Shown piece after piece: positions 1-8,100 of a stretch of 15,982 nucleotides of DNA. The stretch comes from Stramenopiles sp. TOSAG23-6. Its lineage: Eukaryota; Sar. The stretch is from assembly GCA_900128565.1 (NCBI GenBank), contig LT636101.1:1-15982 (forward strand), read 5' to 3'. Position 1 is the stretch's first letter, and every line of letters begins with the position of its first letter. The translations under genes were made by a program, and so were the position numbers. The notes under the pieces were generated by a model. It saw only the letters and a list, made by a program, of their open reading frames with translations, was not told the DNA's origin and searched no databases.

Positions 1-88
1 ATTTTGGAAAAATATTTCAAAAAAAAATTGTTAGGTACAAAATTTCGTACGAAAAATAAATTGAAATTTGAAAAAAAATAAAACATAT
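1..88 (-). repeat. Introner-like intron, copy 1 (in JmjC gene, 3' end outside window)
   Basis: On the minus strand the coding frame runs into ATATGTTTTATTTTTTTT, then the core TTTCGTACGAAATTTTGTAC and CTAAC (complement of 30-34), then a T-rich tract with no AG before the window ends. This body is almost identical to copy 3 in the PRKRIP1-like gene at 15930-15982 and clearly related to copy 2 in the giant gene. Aligned on those copies, the intron starts at 88 after codon AAT, in phase 0. The aligned donor reads ATATGT instead of GTATGT. The only nearby GT is at 84-83 (GTTTTA), which would be phase 1. The acceptor lies beyond the window edge. Confidence 0.75.
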
Positions 89-931
89 ATTATTCTCATC
101 GTCATTATGAAGGCCAGTTCTACGACTAGAGAGAACATTTTTGCTACTGCCTCGACCCATCCATAGAAACAAACTTGAAAAATATCCAGCGTTACTACAT
201 ATAAATGAAAAAACGTATGAGAAATAGGCTAGAGAAGGGTCAAGAATGGACAATGCATTATTAGTACTCATATCAATTGTACAACCAAACAAATTTGGAA
301 ATAATGATTTTTTGCTTGAATGTAACGCCTGGAATAAATTTGGAAACATAGTTTCATCGGGACAAGCCATGTAAGTTTTATCCTTTATTTTGGATGCAGT
401 CGGTATTGATGACAAACACTTGGCATGATGTATATGTAGATGTTTTTCAACACTTTTACATTTACAATTGCAGGACCAAACCGAAGGCCATTCTTTACGA
501 ATATCCCACTGTTTGAGATAACCTCTAGATATATTCCTATCTCCATCAGGGCATTTCTTCAGTGGTATTTGTATTTGTTTTGAAAATCTATGCAAAGAAG
601 TAATACACTTGATAGTATCACCTGAAGTTTCTTCAACACCAAATGAAATGGTACAGTCAATGTTTTTCTTCCGGCCAAGTTTTTCAAAGAAACTCGGGGT
701 ACATATTCTACAAACATTCCAATGTAATGCTTCACCACGCAAGCAAATTGGCTTTCCTATAGCAAGATGCCTGTGAAATTCTTCAATACTATTTTCATTC
801 GGCCTAACCTCAGCGACGCCATCAAAAGGAAAAGAAACTATAGAATATGAACGGTATTTCTTAATAAAAGCAAGAACTATCAGAAAAATGTAAAATAGAA
901 TTACACCCACTACAAAGTATACACTAAACAT
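89..931 (-). CDS. Membrane-anchored JmjC/cupin_8 domain protein, 5' exon (partial)
   Basis: The visible exon encodes 281 residues. The ATG at 931 is followed by a strongly hydrophobic segment (residues about 4-23) and then KKYR, so the protein has a signal anchor or an uncleaved signal. The rest matches the layout of cupin_8/JmjC 2-oxoglutarate Fe(II) oxygenases. It has FPFDGVAEV (34-42), a 'GKPICLRGEALHW' stretch (59-71), TPSFFEKLG (78-86), RGYLKQWDIRKEWP (136-149), LWMGRGSS (256-263) and TGLHND (272-277). H275-x-D277 is the expected first half of the His-x-Asp...His iron triad. The frame stays open to a stop at 17-19, but those last residues are T-rich intron translation. The distal His and the 2-oxoglutarate-binding residues must lie in a downstream exon outside the window. 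The family hydroxylates or demethylates proteins or RNA; the substrate here is unknown. The membrane anchor points to the endomembrane system or cell surface rather than the nucleus. Family call fairly sure, substrate not predictable. Confidence 0.72.
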
Positions 932-1215
932 GTACTCTATACAATGGCAGATGCCAATGCAAGGTCTACCATTAACCTAGTGAATGGTGAATATTCAATT
1001 ATTGTTGTGGTACCTGTAATTGAATGTTCTATTTTGGTTCAGTTCACAGCTGACTAAGAGAAATTTTGACTCTGCGCAAACCTGCTATTGGTGAAAAAAA
1101 ATACTTTTGAAGTTTGAACTGAACAGTTTTTTTTTCTCCGCGCATGCTCATAGTATTATGAACCTAATACACAAAAACAAAACGAAGACGAAACTATTTG
1201 CAACTATTTTTCAAA
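932..1215. promoter_or_regulatory. Divergent intergenic promoter region with a 10-bp inverted repeat
   Basis: These 284 bases separate the start codons of two divergent genes, the JmjC protein on minus and the LRR protein on plus, so they should hold both promoters. No clear TATA box is visible. The one structured element is GTTCAGTTCA at 1037-1046 and its exact reverse complement TGAACTGAAC at 1115-1124, with 68 bases between the arms. A T-run followed by CTCCGCGCATGC lies at about 1129-1146. The role of these sites is inferred from position only. Confidence 0.4.
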
Positions 1216-1980
1216 ATGAATTACTCATGCATTATACTGCTATTATTGGTGACAATGATAAAAGAAAGTAAAGGAGCATCATCAATTAACAAAACGGAAG
1301 AAGACGTACTAAGCCTAGGATTAGACACCACTTCCTATTTACCTAACAAAGAATTAGGTCGTTTATCTGTTGCTTCAACTACGTTGAAAGTGGCAAGTCA
1401 AGTTGAATTTGGCATGCGCGCACTTCGTATAAGTAAAATTGTGAGAGAACAGATGAAATCACTAAATCTAATTGAAATCTCTATTCCTTTGGCTAAAGTA
1501 GATAAAGAGTCCTCAGGGCAATGGCTATGCCGTGTAGAAGGTATTCACCGTAAGTTACGTAAAAGATTGGAAAGAAAGGCTTTAACTGTATTGTATAATA
1601 ATACAAATGGAGATGATTGGAATCATAGTACAAATTGGAACACATATGCAGATATTTGTTACTGGTTTGGAGTTACATGTGCTGAAGGAAGTGTCACTAG
1701 ATTGAAGTTGTTTGGCAACAATCTATCTGGTACAATTCCAAGTGAAATTGGTCAACTAAAAAAGCTCCAAAATTTGTTCTTGAATGGTAACAAACTAACT
1801 GGTTCAATTCCTAAAGAAATTGGTCAACTAACAAAACTCGAACACTTGTATTTGGATCACAACGAACTGTCTGGTTCAATTCCAATGGAAATTGGTCAAC
1901 TAACAAATCTCACAGGATGGTGGTTTCATGGGAACCAACTATCTGGTCCAATACCAAAAGAAATTGGCCAACTATCATAA
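1216..1980 (+). CDS. Small secreted leucine-rich-repeat protein
   Basis: The product has 254 residues. I start it at the ATG at 1216 (context CAAAATG), because that puts a clean signal peptide at the very N-terminus (MNYSCIILLLLVTMIKESKG, cut near residue 20). The frame extends 6 codons upstream only through a TTG. Residues 21-119 match nothing I know. Residues 120-158 form the typical N-cap of plant-type LRRs (ALTVLYNNTNGDDW, then W141, then CYWFGVTC with two cysteines). Four 24-residue repeats follow at 160-183, 184-207, 208-231 and 232-254, with consensus LxxLxLxxNxLSGxIPxEIGQLxx. The protein stops inside the last repeat with no C-cap, membrane segment or kinase. Such short secreted LRR proteins probably bind ligands or act at the cell surface. 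It is convergent with the giant gene. Family call is firm; function is unknown. Confidence 0.85.
   Translation: MNYSCIILLLLVTMIKESKGASSINKTEEDVLSLGLDTTSYLPNKELGRLSVASTTLKVASQVEFGMRALRISKIVREQMKSLNLIEISIPLAKVDKESSGQWLCRVEGIHRKLRKRLERKALTVLYNNTNGDDWNHSTNWNTYADICYWFGVTCAEGSVTRLKLFGNNLSGTIPSEIGQLKKLQNLFLNGNKLTGSIPKEIGQLTKLEHLYLDHNELSGSIPMEIGQLTNLTGWWFHGNQLSGPIPKEIGQLS
1693..1977 (+). repeat. Four in-register 72-nt LRR units
   Basis: The LRR units begin at 1693, 1765, 1837 and 1909, exactly 72 nt apart, and the last is 69 nt before the stop codon. The stretch encoding EIGQL is nearly identical at the nucleotide level (GAAATTGGTCAACTA in units 1-3, one change in unit 4), while the exposed positions differ. 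This suggests recent unit duplication or gene conversion. Confidence 0.85.
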
Positions 1981-2131
1981 ATCAATTTTTTTTATATTTA
2001 AATGGCCTTTTTATTATATCAATACTTATAATAAACCGTTAATTATATATATTCTACGTCTATTTGTTTCAGTAAAATAGTTGTATCCCGTCGTGTAAAT
2101 AGTAGTGAAATAAATCAATCACGAATGAGAA
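1981..2131. other. Convergent 3' UTR region with candidate poly(A) signals
   Basis: Only 151 bases separate the stop codons of the LRR gene (plus) and the giant gene (minus), so their 3' UTRs are short or overlap. AATAAA occurs on plus at 2030-2035 and at 2109-2114. On minus it occurs as the complement of TTTATT at 2010-2015. No other structure is visible in this AT-rich spacer. Confidence 0.45.
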
Positions 2132-5100
2132 TTAGGCACCATGCCCCATATCACCATTATTAGCAGCCATTAATGATGCAATTCGTCGTTGGTACTCTTG
2201 TCTGCACGGCCATCCATCACATTCTTCTTGCTGTTCCCGATATCGCTGAATAGTTTTTTGCCTATCAAATGGTCCTAATGGTACTCTACGATGTTCTGGA
2301 GTATCTGGGCCACTTCCCCATGGATGAGTAATATCATTAAATAGCTCAACTGGAGTGAACCGGAAAATACCACCTCCCGGTGCGTCATATGGTCCACCTA
2401 TACAATTAGGTATACGATGTAGAGGACTATTTCCTAAAAACGAAGAACCGACATGTTTGTATGTACATGCTTTACCATTTGCTGCAGTTTCACATGAATT
2501 TTTATTCAAAATATTTTGATGAGATACTTCATCGCAAACATTTATGCATTGCTTATTTTTATAAACACAACCAGGACCAAATGAGTCGCAAACTTGTGGA
2601 GTCGCAAGGGCATCTATCCAAATGTTTAATTCCCATTTACGAATTGTCCAAATTGCTGGTGAATATTTTCTATTTGCAGTGGTGCATTCAGCTTCTGTAC
2701 TAATTTTCTTTTTTAAAATCGTATCAAATGTAATACTGCACGATGAATGACATTCATCCATTGATAGATCCGATTTTTTTCTTTTCAAGTGACCATCTTC
2801 TTTCGTCATAATATAACAAACACCACCTAAACATTTATCTTTCAGTGTTATTGCTGTGTTTGAACAATGCGAAGCTTTTGATGCATCTTTGCATACCACA
2901 ATATGATCATCCTTCTGTACACATGCACTTGGCAAATAAAAACCAACGCAATCGTCGGCCCAGTACAGAGATTTAATACGGAACCACTGTCCAGAATCAA
3001 TTCGTTCTAACACCCATACAGCTTGTTTATTTTCAAGCAAAGCCGATCTGGCACCTTTTTCTGTAGTAGCTTCGAACCCACAGAAAGTGATACCATTGCC
3101 CCAATGTTTTCTTTCAGGAATTATTTGATTTTCTTCCGTTGGTGAAGAGAGACAGAGAAAATCTCCTGGTTGTCCATCTGTATTTGTCGTACGTGCTTCT
3201 AGTATGTATAAATTATCCTTTAACCACTTAACTTGCCAGAGATTCATATCTGTAGTTTCACTTTTTTTGTAATGACTACATTTTTTCAATATTGGACTTT
3301 TCTGGTTATCGGTGCTATCATTGTATACTACGCACATTGGTGGTTGCTCATTACGATAGAGATTTCGCTCATTCGATGTCATGTCGTTTGTTGAGAATAA
3401 TCCTCCACGCGCAATAGCACTTTTTTGTTTAAGAAAATCTTCAATCATGGGTGTATGTGCAGTCCATTCTATGGTATATAATCCATCTTTGAGCTTTCGA
3501 GAGACAGCTGCCCGCGATGAAGTAAAATGAATTCCAAAGGACATTTCTTGACAAGCTGATGTCTTCATGGTAATATCAATTTGATTTTCTGTTGGATCCG
3601 CGCCTGAACAATTTGTTTCATCTATTGAGCAAAAAGGTGTTGTTTCTGTTGAATTTATGGACTGGGATGTAATCGGGGTTGAAATAATATTAGGTGTAAA
3701 CTTGAAAATATCTTTCTCTGCAAAGCGTTCTAGAGTGGTCTTCTGTAAATTATGATCAACTTCATCAAAACGCCATGACCACCAACGACTTCGTCGCCTC
3801 TTTCTTCGCCTTCTTGCTGCTGCTGCTGCTCGCGCTGCGATAATCTTTGCTAATGCTGCTTTTTTTCTAGCAGCTGCTTCTGCCGCTTTACGCCGAATAT
3901 TGGCACGCTTGCGTTCTTCCTCTGCTTCCTTTGCTCTTTGTTTAACAATAAGAGCTAACCGTTCCCTCTCAGTCACCTCTCGAGCCTGTCTATTCTTCAC
4001 AGCAATGTCTGTCGCACTTAATTCCGTTATTCCATATTCTTCAATTAATTTAACAAAGTCTGAAAATGTGCGAGATCGGCATGTCATAAATCCATTTGTT
4101 TCAGATTTCTGAATAAATATTATGTCATCCTCTTGGATCGCATCTCCTTTGTTACGACCTTGGGCGTATAGCTGAAACCTTTCACCTGTACATTTATCTG
4201 CCAGTTTATTGAGATCTTTCCCACTTGGATGCTCTCCAGGACATTGCCCATTGATTTGGCAGATCGTACCATCACAGTTTAGCCATTGGTTTGTCATTTT
4301 GGATAAAAGATATACAAAATCACCAACTCGAACAACTTCTCCTATGTCCTTTCCTGAGACATACACCTTTAAGTTTTCTGCAGGACATGCATCGCTTTCA
4401 AATGTTGCAAATGCTTCTTTGGGGGCATATTTCGGTATTCCACTATATCCACCAACCCCTTTCGTCTTTTTTGCGGAGTCGATATTTTCTTGGGCAGTTG
4501 ATGCTACTGCAAACACTTCCTTTGATGCAAGGCCACTTGGCGGTGTATAAATATTCCTAGCTGCGCGGCTATGCAAAAATGAGGTTGGGCATTGTCCCCA
4601 TGCATTACAAAGGGTCGTCTTATCTCCATTTGGACCTCTTTTGTCTCCGACACAAGATAGCCATGATGTATCATTATTTAATATTGGGTAATTTTGTAAC
4701 ACACTCCCATCAAAAGTTGTATTTCTTGCAGTTGCCAAGTTACGCAACCAAATTGAATCGCCAACATTTAGTAATTTCGGAATTGGTCTACCGTAGAACT
4801 GTAACTCTGATATGCCAGGGAATGTATCCTCGTCGGTAATGAATGGGAAGTTAAATGAGATTTTGACGAATGTAGAATTAACTTTTGGAATACAGTAAAA
4901 TTTACCAGGGTCATCCAATATCGGAAAATCCATAGTAATATTAGCCAATGGATCGGAAAATTCGAGAGATATTGAAATGTTGTGCTTATTTTCGTGGAGA
5001 ACTGCTTCTTGAAAGCAAGTTTTCTGCATAATTCTCCAATGTGGTTCCACTTCTGAATTTACACGTGGAAATAGTTTGTTCATATCACTAACTACTTCTT

Positions 5101-8100
5101 CTTTAATAATTACACCAATACGCATTCCTATATAATGTTCATATGAAATTGGTTCAATCCTGATATATCTAGCTCGCGTTGCTGCGATTGGATTGATTTT
5201 TTTCGTATTGTAATCATTATTTGCCTGATACACTATATTTGGATCCATTTCATATGTTGCACCCAAGTCCGTAATGGTATTGTTTGGTGACAATATTTCC
5301 CCACCATTTAATATATAATATTTCTCTTTATCGGTTAAACTTGTGTCTATGGCAGTATTTTTAAGATCTTCAAGAGAAGAAGAAAGAGACCAAGAAGGAC
5401 CTAGTGGGGATGGAATACCCCACCTTGACCGAGACCGTCTACTTCTTCGCGTGTGTAAAATTTGAGCTTTACTTTTATCATTCAATGACATAAATCTAAA
5501 TGGTGTAACTTTACCTTTGCTTGTTGTTACATGGTTATTATGAAACCGCGTCATCAAATCTCTCCACATTTCGGATCTATTGGGCGGTAGAATTTGTTCC
5601 CATTTTGTATTATCATTACTCGATGAAGCTCTGTATGATTTTACCCATGCTTTAACCCCATCGATTAATATACCTTGTGTAATGATACCAATAGTATTTT
5701 GTATTTTACCAAGATCAACGGACATCCAAGGACTCTGTTCATTTGATAATGGAATCCAACCACCGGGTGAGTCTAACATTGATTGTGATGATTGTTGGTT
5801 ATTTTTATTTACTGATGAATATGCACGCCGCTCTTCTTTAGGATTGTATGTTTTATTAACAAATTTATGACCACAAGCTGAATCTCCGACAAAATAACAT
5901 GCATTTTTATTCCATTTAATTCCCCAATTACATTTTCCTTTCGTATCCGTGATACAAGCTCTCTGACAGTCTTTCAGGCTCAAATTCGATGTGGAATAGT
6001 CATAATTTCCGCAATGACCTAGCTGTCTTTTCTTGAGATCAACACATGCTCTTTTTGTATAATCTTTGATAGGTTCATCACTAAATCCTGTCCATTTTGG
6101 ATTTCTATATAATCGAAAACGTGACAGTTCAATTGGAGTCCAAAATGTTGCTTCGATATATGTGTTATTTTTGTGTAATTGAGGTTCCCACCAAGTATTT
6201 ATACTACCATCAAATGCCGTTGAACATTTATGATTTTTAGTACTTGACATTGTTGATGTGCAAGAAGCAACTAAACTCAATCCCAATCCTCCATCTTTTG
6301 TATTTCTCTTTGATGAATGAATCTCAAAACCCTGTGCTACACAAGACCTGTCGTTTTTTTTAGCATTTGTAGGGTTACCATCACAGTCACCACTGGCCGC
6401 ACAAATACTGTCATCTAGACAATTAATCCATTTTTTATAAAAAGTATTTTGGAACCACACAGTATCCCCTGCACTTATTGTTGACAAAGCATCGCTGATA
6501 TCATCTTTATTAGCTTTAGCGTAAATTTTAAATGCAGACCCAGTACAAACAGTTTCCTTTGTAAGTAAATTACTCCCTTCAAATTCTTCTTCTGCAGCAA
6601 GAATATCCTCAGCTGGACACCTTGACATACTATTGCAAGCCGTAGCATCACAAGATAGCCAAAATGTCCCATTGCCACTTTGGTTATATAGCCATACAGT
6701 GTCGCCGACTGATAGTAATTCTCCTTCACTCTTACTGGATACATATATTTTGAAGGCCTCGTTGCCGCATTTACCTTCCCTGTCTAAAAATGCTGTTGAT
6801 CGATCAGTAGTATTAGAGGGCAGAGGTTGCATATGTACCGGTGGTTTTGGTGGGGGTGCTCCTTCAAGTTTTTTCAGAGTGTCCATTCGATTGATTAGAA
6901 TTACATCTTTGGATCTAGTCATGTCATCAAAAAAAGCACAGTGATCTTTAAACAGGCAATTTGATTTACTTGGATTTTTTACTTTCTTACACTTTTGTTT
7001 TATTGGGACGCATTTGTTCTCTCCACCAATTGGGCCATCTATTAATGTACAATGATCCTCTTCAAGACAATTTGTTGGTAACGGATTGCTTACCTTTGCA
7101 CACTCTTGAAATGCGGCTTTACATTCCCCTGAAGTTGTATTATTAGCAGCCAATTGGAAACGAAATGTGTCTTTCAGAATAGGGTCCTTCTCAAAACAAA
7201 CAAGTTCCCCCTTTTCGTATAATTTATTTGTCTCAGGATTTATCAAGTAGTCCAAAATTTCTTTTCCTCGACATGCTCGCTCTATTCGTTTCTTCTCAAT
7301 TTCCTCTTGGAGAACCCAATCTATAACTTGAGGTGGTGGCTTCCGAAGTACAGGTTTTGGATTATCCCATGGAGGAAGCCCTGGAAAGTAAAAAGCACGA
7401 TCTGCACATTTCCCACCTCCGTTACAAGGCGCAGCTGTTGGATTATCTTCGACTTTTCCATTACTACTGACGCTCGGTAACTCAGGTGTACATTGTAAAA
7501 AACTACTGTGTGATGAAGATTTAGGTATTATTCTAAGCCAGATAGTATCACCTACTCGAAGTCTGTTACCACGTGTATCGCATTGACCAGGTAAAGTTTG
7601 ATTGTAATGAACTTCCTTCTCTCCAGGAATATCTCGAGGAATTCTCGTGCTACTTACACTCGCTGTCTTATTCTTTGTAGAATGCCAATTACACCCAGGC
7701 ATTAAAGAACAATCGTATGGCTCTAATATTGACGAACATGCCAACTGTTCGCATTTATTTTTCTTTACAGTACAGCCTAATATATTTCTACACTTTTCCT
7801 TTGCAATACTATTGATTTGTGAATTTTTAGAGCTTTGTAGAAGTTCTGAAACAAAAGAGGAGCCGCAATTAGATTGTGTTTTGTCACCGTCACAGTAGCT
7901 CTCAATTGGGGGAGATAAAATACTTTCACCATTACCGTAAAAATATACATCTGTTATTCCTTGAAATGTATCGTAGTTTTTTAACTGTTCTATATACATT
8001 CGAACGCCAAGTGTTACTACTTTATGCGATAAGCAGAGAAAATCTCCATCACTATGTCCATCGACTACGATGCGCTGCTCTTTATCGGTAGGTTTGCTGA

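Noticed and set aside
17-88. Last 24 codons of the JmjC reading frame as real C-terminus
   Set aside because: They translate the T-rich intron family sequence shared with two other genes and would cut the JmjC domain off after its first metal ligands.
1198-1215. Start of the LRR gene at a TTG at 1198
   Set aside because: In a eukaryotic gene the ATG at 1216 is far more likely, and it places the signal peptide exactly at the N-terminus.
3779-3814. RRRRKRRR as a nuclear localisation signal
   Set aside because: The protein has a signal peptide and extracellular disulphide domains, so a nuclear role is unlikely.
3816-3860. GCT-type triplet run as a separate microsatellite
   Set aside because: It is short, interrupted and fully explained as coding for the Ala-rich helix.
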